NCBI GenBank assembly: GCA_947177315.1
Contig: CAMWTX010000070.1
Coordinates: 1 to 7,354 of the forward strand
Direction: 5' to 3'
DNA length: 7,354 nucleotides
From: an uncultured Bacteroidales bacterium
GTDB lineage: Bacteria; Bacteroidota; Bacteroidia; Bacteroidales; P3
Shown here: positions 1-6,570 of the stretch, one piece after another
Numbering within the stretch: the stretch's first letter is position 1
Layout of the letters: the number at the start of each line of letters is the position of its first letter
Translations under genes and position numbers: made by a program
Notes under the pieces: generated by a model
Told to the model about the DNA's origin: nothing
Seen by the model: only the letters and a program-made list of their open reading frames with translations
Databases searched by the model: none

Positions 1-106
1 TGGAAATAGGCCCTTCCAACCTCGGGAACATGTAGTACCCGTCGGCATCGTCGGCGTATTTGCCGAGAGGACCGAAATTCTTGAGCAATTTTTCAAAAAT
101 ATCCAC
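1..106 (-). CDS. N-terminus of a probable PLP-dependent alpha-oxoamine synthase-type enzyme (partial)
   Basis: Reading leftward from a GTG at 106-104 there are 35 open codons to the window edge, beginning MDIFEKLLKNFGPLGKYADD and containing GYYMFPRLEGPIS (residues 23-35). From memory this resembles the N-terminal extension of Bacteroidota class I/II-fold aminotransferases of the alpha-oxoamine synthase group (8-amino-7-oxononanoate, serine-palmitoyl or cysteate-acyl transferase-like enzymes), which often start with a DIFEK...GPLG...FP.LEG pattern. The catalytic domain lies outside the window, so the reaction cannot be stated. There is no Shine-Dalgarno in front of the GTG, which is common in this phylum, and a TAnnTTTG-type -7 element lies about 27 bp upstream. 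It is divergent from the metal-efflux operon and probably unrelated to it. That it is a gene start is fairly safe; the family call is tentative. Confidence 0.6.
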   Translation of the reverse strand, partial: MDIFEKLLKNFGPLGKYADDADGYYMFPRLEGPIS

Positions 107-132
107 GGTAGTAGTTTTTTAGATACAGAGCG

Positions 133-165
133 CAAATTTAAGAAACTGTTTTGACTTTTTCCGAA
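133..165 (-). promoter_or_regulatory. Putative Bacteroidota-type promoter for the leftward gene
   Basis: On the minus strand TAAATTTG (140-133) fits the Bacteroidota -7 consensus TAnnTTTG exactly. Twenty-one bases upstream is TTCG (165-162), one mismatch from the -33 TTTG element. Transcription would start roughly at 126, giving a leader of about 20 nt before the GTG at 106. Consensus and spacing are known from Bacteroides sigma-ABfr promoters; use of this site is inferred. Confidence 0.5.
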
Positions 166-176
166 CCGGGTCAAAA
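149..176. repeat. Nested inverted repeat in the divergent intergenic region
   Basis: TTTTGAC (149-155) is the exact reverse complement of GTCAAAA (170-176), with 14 bases between. Inside, CCG (161-163) and CGG (167-169) flank AAC, so a smaller dyad sits within the larger one. It overlaps the -33 position of the leftward promoter and could be a protein-binding site. The AT-rich arms and 14-base loop also make chance plausible. It does not look like a terminator, and none is expected between divergent genes. Confidence 0.3.
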
Positions 177-205
177 AGATTTTCAAACCTCCGCCGCGTC
201 TGTTC

Positions 206-222
206 TTGCAACAAGGTTGCAA
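206..222. promoter_or_regulatory. Perfect palindrome, candidate metalloregulator operator
   Basis: TTGCAAC (206-212), AAG (213-215), GTTGCAA (216-222): two perfect 7-bp arms around a 3-bp centre. It ends 11 bp before the -7 element of the efflux operon and covers most of the space where the -33 element would lie. A bound dimer could therefore block RNA polymerase, or re-align the promoter in the MerR manner. Dyads of this size suit Fur/Zur, ArsR/SmtB or MerR-family metal sensors. No regulator gene is in the window, so the family is unknown. The dyad is seen directly; the operator role is inferred from its position. Confidence 0.6.
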
Positions 223-233
223 AACCTTATTTC

Positions 234-241
234 TATTTTTG
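234..241 (+). promoter_or_regulatory. Putative -7 element of the efflux operon promoter
   Basis: TATTTTTG matches the Bacteroidota -7 consensus TAnnTTTG and lies 23 bp before the ATPase ATG. No good -33 TTTG sits at the usual 19-21 bp spacing. The nearest candidates are TTG at 206-208 (25 bp away) and TTG at 217-219 (14 bp away), both inside the palindrome arms. A weak -33 box fused to an operator would suit a tightly controlled, metal-induced promoter. Confidence 0.5.
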
Positions 242-250
242 CGCGCATTT

Positions 251-256
251 AGGAGG
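251..256 (+). promoter_or_regulatory. Ribosome binding site of the ATPase gene
   Basis: AGGAGG lies 8 bases before the ATG at 265. This is a full-strength Shine-Dalgarno, which is uncommon in Bacteroidota, and it supports the start at 265 over other in-frame codons. Confidence 0.75.
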
Positions 257-264
257 ATTGTGTT

Positions 265-1698
265 ATGGTGAAACAAGAAAAGGCAGTATTGGCGCGGATT
301 TTGACAGCCGGCATCCTGCTGAGCGTGTCTTTCTTGCCGATGCTTACCGAATGGGTATCCGTGGCGGTCTGTATCGCCGCCTATGCAGTCTGCGGCTTCG
401 ACGTGCTGTTCAAGGCATTCCGCAATATCTTCAAAGGCGATTTCTTAGACGAAAATTTCTTGATGACGCTTGCCACAGTGGGCGCGCTGGCAATCGGGGA
501 ATATCCCGAAGCGGCGGCGGTGATGCTGTTTTTCCAAATCGGCGAATTTTTTCAGGATATGGCGGTGGACAAAAGCCGTGCCTCCATCGCGGCGTTGATG
601 GATATACGCCCCGACTACGCCAATGTGGAAGACGCCAACGGCAATATCGTCAAGACCGACCCTACCCAAGTGCCTCTCGGCAGCACTTTAATCGTGATGC
701 CGGGGGAGAAAGTGCCTATCGACGGCACGGTGGTTTCGGGGCGTTCCGCCCTTGACACGGCGGCCTTGACGGGCGAAAGCCTGCCCCGCGACGTAGTTCC
801 CGGACAGAATGTCTTTGGCGGTAGTCTGAATATTTCCGGCTTGCTGCGCATCAAGACAACCTCCCTCTATTCGGAATCCACCGTGGCCCGCATTCTCGAA
901 TTGGTGCAGAACGCCGACAACAACAAAGCCGAAAGCGAAAAGTTCATCACCCGTTTTGCCCGCTATTACACGCCCGTGGTGGTGGGTATCGCCCTGTTGC
1001 TGGCCGTTATCCCTCCCCTGTTTGCAGGCGATTGGGCCGAATGGCTCTACCGCGCGCTGGTTTTCCTGGTGGTTTCCTGCCCCTGCGCGCTGGTGGTTTC
1101 CATCCCCCTCACCTTCTTTGCCGGTATCGGCTGCGCCTCCAAACAAGGCATCCTTATCAAGGGTTCACAATATCTGGAAACCCTTTCGGAAATACGTACC
1201 ATCGTTTTTGACAAAACCGGCACCTTGACCCAAGGCGAATTCGCCGTGCAGGGCATCTATCCCGTTAATCCTGAAGATGAAGCGGCCTTGCTGGAACAGG
1301 CAGCCCTGGCCGAAACCTACGCCACCCACCCGATTGCCGCCGGTATCCGCGAGGCCTACGGAAAAGACCCCGATCCGAACCGCATCAAAGACTTGGAGAA
1401 CATCGAGGGAGAAGGTATCCGCGCCCTGATCGACAACCTCACCGTTTATGTAGGCAATGAAAAACTGATGCGCCGCGCGGCGGTGGATTTCTACCATACG
1501 CACCCGGTGGGCATTTCGGTTCACGTGGCCATCAACAACACCTATCTGGGTTATATCGTGTTGGCGGACCGCATAAAGGCCGATTCTTTGCAAGCGGTTT
1601 CCAACCTTAGGAAAAACGGGGTGCGCCGCACCGTGATATTGACCGGCGACCGCACGGACGTTGCCAAAGCCGTGGCGGGCAAATTCGGCATCGATTAA
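265..1698 (+). CDS. P1B ATPase, N-terminal 477-residue piece (membrane, actuator, most of the ATP-binding region)
   Basis: As translated, this piece ends at the TAA. It begins MVKQEKAVLARILTAG, with no cytosolic HMA or Cys/His-rich leader. Four membrane segments follow (about 9-25, 29-47, 65-80, 83-100). Then come the actuator domain (about 115-230, TGES 169-172), the next membrane pair (about 237-255 and 260-285) with the metal-site motif CPC 272-274 in VVSCPCALVVSIP, and the P/N domains with D316-KTGT and the nucleotide-binding HP at 355-356. It stops just after the TGD motif (460-462) at KFGID. It therefore lacks the GDGINDAP hinge and the last two membrane helices carrying metal-site residues K574 and D595. 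By what is known of the family, it cannot cycle on its own. It would work only with read-through or if the C-terminal piece can complement it. Confidence 0.85.
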   Translation: MVKQEKAVLARILTAGILLSVSFLPMLTEWVSVAVCIAAYAVCGFDVLFKAFRNIFKGDFLDENFLMTLATVGALAIGEYPEAAAVMLFFQIGEFFQDMAVDKSRASIAALMDIRPDYANVEDANGNIVKTDPTQVPLGSTLIVMPGEKVPIDGTVVSGRSALDTAALTGESLPRDVVPGQNVFGGSLNISGLLRIKTTSLYSESTVARILELVQNADNNKAESEKFITRFARYYTPVVVGIALLLAVIPPLFAGDWAEWLYRALVFLVVSCPCALVVSIPLTFFAGIGCASKQGILIKGSQYLETLSEIRTIVFDKTGTLTQGEFAVQGIYPVNPEDEAALLEQAALAETYATHPIAAGIREAYGKDPDPNRIKDLENIEGEGIRALIDNLTVYVGNEKLMRRAAVDFYHTHPVGISVHVAINNTYLGYIVLADRIKADSLQAVSNLRKNGVRRTVILTGDRTDVAKAVAGKFGID

Positions 1699-1728
1699 TG
1701 TTATGCCGAACTGCTGCCCCAAGACAAG

Positions 1729-2115
1729 GTGCGGAAAATGGAAGAAATTCGCGCCCGCAATAACGGTAAGACGGCCTTTGCCGGAGACGGCATCAACGAT
1801 GCGCCGGTGCTCAAATCGGCAGACGTGGGCATTGCCATGGGTGCTATCGGAAGCGATGCCGCCATAGAAGCCGCCGATGTGGTGATTATGGACGACAATC
1901 CGCTTAAAATCGCTTCCGCCATCCGAATTTCAAGACACACTTTGCATATCGTAAGGCAAAATATAATTTTGTCGCTCGGCATAAAGTTCTGCGTTTTGGC
2001 CTTAGGGGCTTTCGGCCTGGTCAATATGTGGCTTGCCGTTTTTGCCGACGTGGGCGTTACGGTGCTTGCCGTATTGAACGCCATACGTGCCATGTATTTG
2101 AAAAAAAAGATATAA
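1729..2115 (+). CDS. P1B ATPase, C-terminal piece (GDGINDAP hinge and last two membrane helices)
   Basis: This is the same frame as the upstream piece, resuming after the TAA. Possible restarts are GTG at 1729 or ATG at 1738; AAGG at 1726-1729 is well placed for the ATG (8 bases). The product would start MEEIRARNNGKTAFAGDGIN. In full-gene numbering it carries GDGINDAP (507-514, with Mg-site D508 and D512), the segment RQNIILSLGIKFCVLAL with K574, and AVFADVGVTVLAVLNAIR with D595. The helix-pair, K and D-x-G pattern is that of E. coli ZntA (K693, D714). It ends LKKKI, then TAA, one base before the adaptor start. The residues CYAELLPQDK (1699-1728) would be lost in a restart. Whether it is made as a separate protein is unknown; most likely it is simply the tail of a broken or misread gene. 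Confidence 0.6.
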   Translation: MRKMEEIRARNNGKTAFAGDGINDAPVLKSADVGIAMGAIGSDAAIEAADVVIMDDNPLKIASAIRISRHTLHIVRQNIILSLGIKFCVLALGAFGLVNMWLAVFADVGVTVLAVLNAIRAMYLKKKI

Positions 2116-2116
2116 A

Positions 2117-3412
2117 ATGAAATATAAGATGCTTGCCCTGTTTATCGGGGCTTCGTTGCTGTGCTCCGGATGCCATTGGTTCGGGCACGACCACGATCAT
2201 GACCATGACCACGACGAGCATGATGACCACGACCATGTGGAAATGGAAGAACACAGGAATCATGCCAAAGAGCACGACCATTCCCGTGACCACGACCATC
2301 ATCCGGCCCATGAGCATATTCCGCCGCACGACCACACCCACGACCATGACCACAACCTGCCCGGATACAAGGAAGAACCTTTACACGCGGGAGAAATCCG
2401 CTTTACCCATGAACAGGCGCACGCCGCCGACCTGTTGGTGGAAACGGTAAAGCCGGGAGTTTTCCGCGCCGTGATTCATACCGGCGGAATGATACAGTCT
2501 TCGCAAGGCAGCGAACAAGCGGTGGCCGCCACTTCGAGCGGATTGATGTTCTTTGCCAACGCCGAACTTACCGAGGGCGCCGCCGTTCAGGCAGGACAAG
2601 CCTTGGTGAACATTTCTTCCGACAAACTGCAAGACGGCGACTTGGTGCTCAAAGCCAAAATCGAATTCGAAGCCGCCGAACAGGAATATGAACGCGCCAG
2701 CAAACTCATCGAAGACAAAATCATCAGCCAGAAGGAGTTCAACGAAATCAAAGCCCGATACCGCACGGCCAAGGCCACCTATCAAGGGCAGGCCGACAAC
2801 CTTTCTTCCACAGGGCTTGCAGTCACCTCTCCCATTTCGGGATATCTCAAGAAATGGCTGGTGCAGAACGGACAATATGTAAGCTTGGGCGAACCGGTGG
2901 CCGTGGTGGCTCAGGACAAACGCCTGCAACTGCACGCCGACGTAACGGAAAACAACTTCAAATACCTGCGCCATGTATATAGCGCCAATTTCAAGACTTC
3001 TTACAACAACGAGGTTTACCAGCTTTCCAAACTGAACGGAAAACTATTGTCGTACGGCAAATCGGCCGAAGAAGGTTCAGCATATATTTCCGTAACCTTT
3101 GAATTCGACAATGTAGGAGATATCGTGCCGGGGTCTTTTGCCGAGGTTTACCTGCTGGCCAACAACCGCGAAAACGTGCTTTCCGTACCCATCTCCGCTT
3201 TGGTGGAAGAACAGGGCGATTATTTTGTCTTTGTTCAGATAGAACCTGAATTGTTCCGCAAGAAACATGTTGTGGTGGGGCAAAGCGACGGCACCCGTGT
3301 GGAAATACGCCACGGGCTTGAGCCGGGCGACAAGGTGGTTACCCGCGGCACTTATTCGGTAAAGCTCGCCTCCGCCAACAACGCCATTCCCGCACATTCC
3401 CACTCGCATTAA
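2117..3412 (+). CDS. czcB: His-rich lipoprotein periplasmic adaptor (membrane fusion protein) of a heavy-metal RND pump
   Basis: This 431-residue protein belongs to the HlyD/CusB/CzcB adaptor family, which links the inner-membrane RND pump to the outer-membrane channel. It starts MKYKMLALFIGASLLCSGC, a short signal peptide with a lipobox-like site; C19 is the probable lipidated residue. Residues +2 to +5 (HWFG) lack the acidic surface-export signal of Bacteroidota lipoproteins, consistent with periplasmic location. Residues 20-80 are an extreme His/Asp linker with 23 histidines. The adaptor core follows: first lipoyl half near 139-168 (TSSGLMFFANAELTEGAAV), an alpha-hairpin about 170-230, second lipoyl half 238-266 (SPISGYLKKWLVQNGQYV), beta-barrel about 268-350, and a membrane-proximal domain to 420 (GLEPGDKVVTRG). 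It ends in HSHSH. The start is preceded by A8 and no Shine-Dalgarno, the usual A-rich leader of the phylum, and translation is probably coupled to the ATPase stop 1 bp upstream. Zn, Cd, Co or Ni are likelier substrates than Cu, but this is inference. Confidence 0.9.
   Translation: MKYKMLALFIGASLLCSGCHWFGHDHDHDHDHDEHDDHDHVEMEEHRNHAKEHDHSRDHDHHPAHEHIPPHDHTHDHDHNLPGYKEEPLHAGEIRFTHEQAHAADLLVETVKPGVFRAVIHTGGMIQSSQGSEQAVAATSSGLMFFANAELTEGAAVQAGQALVNISSDKLQDGDLVLKAKIEFEAAEQEYERASKLIEDKIISQKEFNEIKARYRTAKATYQGQADNLSSTGLAVTSPISGYLKKWLVQNGQYVSLGEPVAVVAQDKRLQLHADVTENNFKYLRHVYSANFKTSYNNEVYQLSKLNGKLLSYGKSAEEGSAYISVTFEFDNVGDIVPGSFAEVYLLANNRENVLSVPISALVEEQGDYFVFVQIEPELFRKKHVVVGQSDGTRVEIRHGLEPGDKVVTRGTYSVKLASANNAIPAHSHSH
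2174..2353 (+). repeat. Low-complexity GAC/CAC-CAT tract encoding the His/Asp-rich domain
   Basis: This stretch of about 180 bases is built largely from CAC/CAT and GAC/GAT codons, giving blocks such as HDHDHDHDHD (residues 24-33) and HDHTHDHDH (71-79). Direct repeats of GACCAC and GACCAT are frequent, with synonymous codons mixed. This kind of tract can gain or lose units by slippage. Metal binding is the evident role; see the adaptor gene. Confidence 0.8.
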
Positions 3413-3416
3413 GAAC

Positions 3417-3421
3417 GGAGG
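3417..3421 (+). promoter_or_regulatory. Ribosome binding site of the RND pump gene
   Basis: GGAGG lies 5 bases before the ATG at 3427, in the 14-bp gap after the adaptor stop. It fixes the pump start at 3427. Confidence 0.7.
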
Positions 3422-3426
3422 TCTCC

Positions 3427-6400
3427 ATGTTTTTAGACAATATCATAGGATTTTCGCTCCGTCACCGCACGTTTGTGCTTTCAGCCACGCTGTTGCTGTT
3501 TTTCATAGGCATCTTTACGGTACGGAATATGGACGTGGACGTGTTTCCCGACCTGAACGCCCCCACGGTGGTCATCATGACCGAAGCCTCCGGCATGGCT
3601 CCCGAAGAAGTGGAGCTGCTGGTGAGCCGCCCCGTGGAAACCTCGGTGAACGGAGCCAAAGACGTGCGCCGCGTGCGTTCTTCCTCCACCACCGGGTTCT
3701 CGCTCGTTTGGGTGGAATTCAACTGGAATACGGATATATATCGCGCCCGGCAAATCATTTCCGAAAAAATTGCCACGATAAAAGATGAACTGCCGGCCGG
3801 CGTAGGCACCCCCACGATGGGACCGCTCTCTTCGATTCTGGGAGAAATGATGATTGTGGGCATCACGGCGGATTCCACTTCCATGCAGGAATTGCGCACC
3901 CTGGCCGACTGGACGATCCGCCCCCGCCTGCTGACCATCGACGGCGTTACGCAGGTTTCGGTACTTGGCGGCGAAGTCAAGGAATACCAAATCCTGCTCA
4001 ATCCCGACAAGATGAAGCATTACAACGTTTCGCTGAACGAAGTGATGGAAGCCGTGGAAGGGATGAACCAAAACGCCACCGGCGATATCCTGTACGATTA
4101 CGGCAACGAATACATCATCCGCGGGATGCTTTCGACCTCCGACGTGGACAAGATGGGCAAGGCCGTGGTAAAGAACGACCACGACCACCCCATTCTGCTG
4201 AGCCATATCGCCAAGGTGCAGATCGGCAACCAGACGCCCAAGACCGGCGTGGCTTCGGTCTGCGCCCAACCGGCGGTAATCCTCACCATCAACAAACAAC
4301 CGCAGACCAATTCGGTAAAACTTACCAAAAAGATAGACCAGACGCTGGAAGAACTCGAATACTACCTGCCCGAAGATGTAAAACTCACCACCGACATCTA
4401 CCGTCAAGCAGATTTTATCACCAACTCCATCAACAACGTCAAGAAATCGCTTTACGAAGGCTGTATCTTCGTGGTGCTGGTGCTGTTCCTATTCCTGATG
4501 AACGTGCGCACGACCGCCATCTCGTTGGTTACCATTCCTATCTCGCTCTTGGTATCGCTTATCACGCTGCGGCTTTTCGGGCTCACCATCAACACCATGA
4601 GCCTTGGCGGTATGGCGATTGCCATCGGTTCGCTGGTGGATGACGCCATCGTGGACGTGGAAAACGTATTCAAACGTCTGCGGGAAAACCGCTTTCTGCC
4701 TGTTTCTTCGCGCAAGACATTCATGCAGGTGGTGTTCGATGCCTCCAAGGAGGTGCGTATGCCTATCCTGAATTCCACGCTTATCATCATCGTATGCTTC
4801 GTGCCGTTGTTTTTCCTTTCGGGCATGGAAGGCCGGTTGCTTGCCCCTCTCGGCATCGCCTTTATCACGGCTTTGTGCGCCTCTACCTTGGTGGCGCTCA
4901 CGCTAACCCCCGTGCTGTGCAGCTATCTGCTCAACAAACAGACGGCAAGCGACCAGCCGGAACGCCCGCCGCTGCTGACCCGCCTGCTTAAAAACGGCTA
5001 CACCAAAGCGCTCGACTGGGCATTGCGCAAACGCACCTGGGTGCTTTCCTGTACCGGCGCATTGCTTATCTTTACTTTGCTGGTGTTCTTTAGCCTGGGA
5101 CGGAACTTCCTGCCGCCTTTCAACGAAGGCTCGTTTACCATCAACGTAAGCACCATGCCCGGCATCTCGCTGGACGAATCCGACCGCATAGGCCGGAAAG
5201 TGGAAGAAATCCTGCTGGAAATTCCCGAAATAAAGACTGTGGGACGCAAGACCGGCCGCGCCGAACTGGATGAACATGTGCTGGGCGTGAACAACTCCGA
5301 ACTCGAAGCTCCGTTTGTGCTTGACAAGCGTTCAAAACGCGAAGTGGTGGCGGAAATCCGCCGGAAAGTAAAGAACATCCCCGGCATCAACCTGGAGGTT
5401 GGCTCGCCCGTCTCGCACCGTATCGACGCCATGCTTTCGGGAACCCAGGCCAACATCGCCATCAAACTTTTCGGTACGGACCTGAACCGCATGTTCGAAA
5501 TCGGCAATGAAATCAAGGAAGTTATCGAACCCATCGAAGGAATCGCCGACATCAACGTGGAGCAACAGATAGACCGGCCGCAGCTGCAAATCGTTCCCAA
5601 ACGCGAAATGCTGGCCAAATACGGCATCTCCCTGCCCGAATTCGCGCAGATGGTGGATGTGCTGTTGGCGGGCAAGGTGGTTTCGAACGTCTATGAAGGC
5701 AACACCTCGTTTAACCTTACCTTGAAAGCCGACGAACCTTTCCGCCAGAGCGCCGAAAGCATCCGCGCCATCGCCGTCGATTCCCGACTGGGCAAGATTC
5801 CGTTGGGAAACATCGCCTACGTGGTGTCGGGTTCAGGGCCGAACACGATTAACCATGAGGACGTTTCGCGCAAAATCGTGATTTCGGCCAATGTTTCGAG
5901 CGGAGACTTGCACAGTGCCGTAAAAGCCATACGCCAGGCCATACAGGAAAACATCGAGCTTCCCGAAGGTTACAGCGTGGAATACGGCGGACAGTTCGAA
6001 AGCGAACAGGCGGCCTCGCGCGTGCTGTTCTGGACTTCGATGCTCTCCATTCTCGTTATCTTCCTGTTGCTTTTGAACCAGTTCAAAAATGCCGTGCAAT
6101 CGGCGGTTATCCTGCTGAACCTGCCTTTGGCGCTTATCGGCGGCGTTTTTGCCATCAAGCTCAGCGGCGGCAGCCTCAGCATTCCCGCCATCATCGGGTT
6201 TATCTCGCTCTTCGGCATCGCCACCCGTAACGGCATCCTGCTCATTGCCCGTTACAACGACTTGAAACTGGAAGGCTTCTCGCTCAAACAGTGCATCATG
6301 CTCGGTTCCGCCGACCGTTTGAACCCTATCCTGATGACCGCCCTCACCTCCGCCCTCGCCCTTATTCCCCTGGCTATCGGCGGCGACCTGCCCGGAAACG

Positions 6401-6570
6401 AAATACAAAGCCCCATGGCCAAAGTAATCCTGGGCGGACTTATCACCTCCACCCTGCTCAACGGGTTTATCGTTCCCATCTTATATATGATGATTAACCG
6501 AAAGGCGTATCCCGGCACCAGCCTGCGCGCTCCCGTGGAATTTTCCGCCCCCAAAACGACCTTTGAATGA
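3427..6570 (+). CDS. czcA: Heavy-metal efflux RND pump (CzcA/CusA family inner-membrane transporter)
   Basis: At 1047 residues this is full length for HME-RND proteins, proton-driven trimeric pumps that export metal ions from the periplasm through an outer-membrane channel. It shows the internal duplication of the family: TM1 near 13-30 followed by DVDVFPDLNAP, a first large periplasmic loop, and TM2-TM6 from about 344. A long hydrophilic linker comes next, then TM7 near 538-556 followed by GRNFLPPFNEGSF (558-570), a second periplasmic loop, and a last helix bundle from about 865 with TRNGILL (933-938). The proton-relay helix reads GSLVDDAIVDVEN, with D405, D406, D410 and E412; D405 coincides in number with the essential Asp of E. 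coli CusA. NDHDHP (250-255) adds two periplasmic histidines. Metal specificity cannot be settled from the motif, but the ZntA-type ATPase and His-rich adaptor beside it favour Zn/Cd/Co over Cu/Ag. Its last codons overlap the channel gene by 4 bp. Confidence 0.93.
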   Translation: MFLDNIIGFSLRHRTFVLSATLLLFFIGIFTVRNMDVDVFPDLNAPTVVIMTEASGMAPEEVELLVSRPVETSVNGAKDVRRVRSSSTTGFSLVWVEFNWNTDIYRARQIISEKIATIKDELPAGVGTPTMGPLSSILGEMMIVGITADSTSMQELRTLADWTIRPRLLTIDGVTQVSVLGGEVKEYQILLNPDKMKHYNVSLNEVMEAVEGMNQNATGDILYDYGNEYIIRGMLSTSDVDKMGKAVVKNDHDHPILLSHIAKVQIGNQTPKTGVASVCAQPAVILTINKQPQTNSVKLTKKIDQTLEELEYYLPEDVKLTTDIYRQADFITNSINNVKKSLYEGCIFVVLVLFLFLMNVRTTAISLVTIPISLLVSLITLRLFGLTINTMSLGGMAIAIGSLVDDAIVDVENVFKRLRENRFLPVSSRKTFMQVVFDASKEVRMPILNSTLIIIVCFVPLFFLSGMEGRLLAPLGIAFITALCASTLVALTLTPVLCSYLLNKQTASDQPERPPLLTRLLKNGYTKALDWALRKRTWVLSCTGALLIFTLLVFFSLGRNFLPPFNEGSFTINVSTMPGISLDESDRIGRKVEEILLEIPEIKTVGRKTGRAELDEHVLGVNNSELEAPFVLDKRSKREVVAEIRRKVKNIPGINLEVGSPVSHRIDAMLSGTQANIAIKLFGTDLNRMFEIGNEIKEVIEPIEGIADINVEQQIDRPQLQIVPKREMLAKYGISLPEFAQMVDVLLAGKVVSNVYEGNTSFNLTLKADEPFRQSAESIRAIAVDSRLGKIPLGNIAYVVSGSGPNTINHEDVSRKIVISANVSSGDLHSAVKAIRQAIQENIELPEGYSVEYGGQFESEQAASRVLFWTSMLSILVIFLLLLNQFKNAVQSAVILLNLPLALIGGVFAIKLSGGSLSIPAIIGFISLFGIATRNGILLIARYNDLKLEGFSLKQCIMLGSADRLNPILMTALTSALALIPLAIGGDLPGNEIQSPMAKVILGGLITSTLLNGFIVPILYMMINRKAYPGTSLRAPVEFSAPKTTFE

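Larger units (their letters stand above)
265..2115 (+). pseudogene. zntA: ZntA/CadA-type Zn2+/Cd2+ P1B ATPase gene interrupted by an in-frame TAA
   Basis: From 265 to 2115 a single frame encodes a complete P1B-type heavy-metal ATPase except for codon 478, which is TAA (1696-1698). Without it the product would be 616 residues. Every landmark of the family is present: TGES 169-172, CPC 272-274, DKTGT with phospho-acceptor D316, HP 355-356, TGD 460-462, GDGINDAP 507-514, and late-membrane K574 and D595-V-G, which mark the P1B-2 (Zn/Cd/Pb) subgroup. The lesion falls at GID-stop-CYAELLPQDK, where relatives usually have E, K or Q; each of GAA, AAA and CAA is one base from TAA. There is no frameshift and no second lesion, so this is a very recent mutation, a base error, or a gene still read through or split. 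The next gene follows after 1 bp. No N-terminal HMA metal-binding domain is present. Confidence 0.75.

Noticed and set aside
149..180. Inverted repeat followed by A/T runs as a rho-independent terminator.
   Set aside because: It lies between two divergent gene starts, the stem core is only CCG/CGG, and no clean T-run follows the stem in either direction.
258..755. Overlapping plus-strand open frame at the start of the ATPase gene.
   Set aside because: Its product is Arg/Gly-rich and domain-free, whereas the frame from 265 has a strong Shine-Dalgarno and ATPase motifs.
1698..1763. Stop-start overlap TAATG at 1696-1700 as a re-initiation site.
   Set aside because: The ATG at 1698 is out of frame with the ATPase and reaches TAA at 1761-1763 after 21 codons, so it cannot restore the protein.
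2100..2110. Run of eight A bases (2101-2108) as a programmed slippage site.
   Set aside because: It encodes KKK at the very end of the ATPase, 4 bases before its stop; slippage would change only the last residues. It is more simply the A-rich leader of the adaptor gene.
2057..2353. Minus-strand open frame opposite the His-rich tract, rich in Met and Val.
   Set aside because: It is the antisense of CAC/CAT and GAC codons (GTG/ATG and GTC) and has no start signals; it is a shadow of the adaptor gene.
3481..4407. Long minus-strand open frame of about 308 codons inside the pump gene.
   Set aside because: The plus-strand frame encodes a full-length conserved RND protein across this region; the antisense product is compositionally odd (His, Val and Gly rich) with no recognisable domain.
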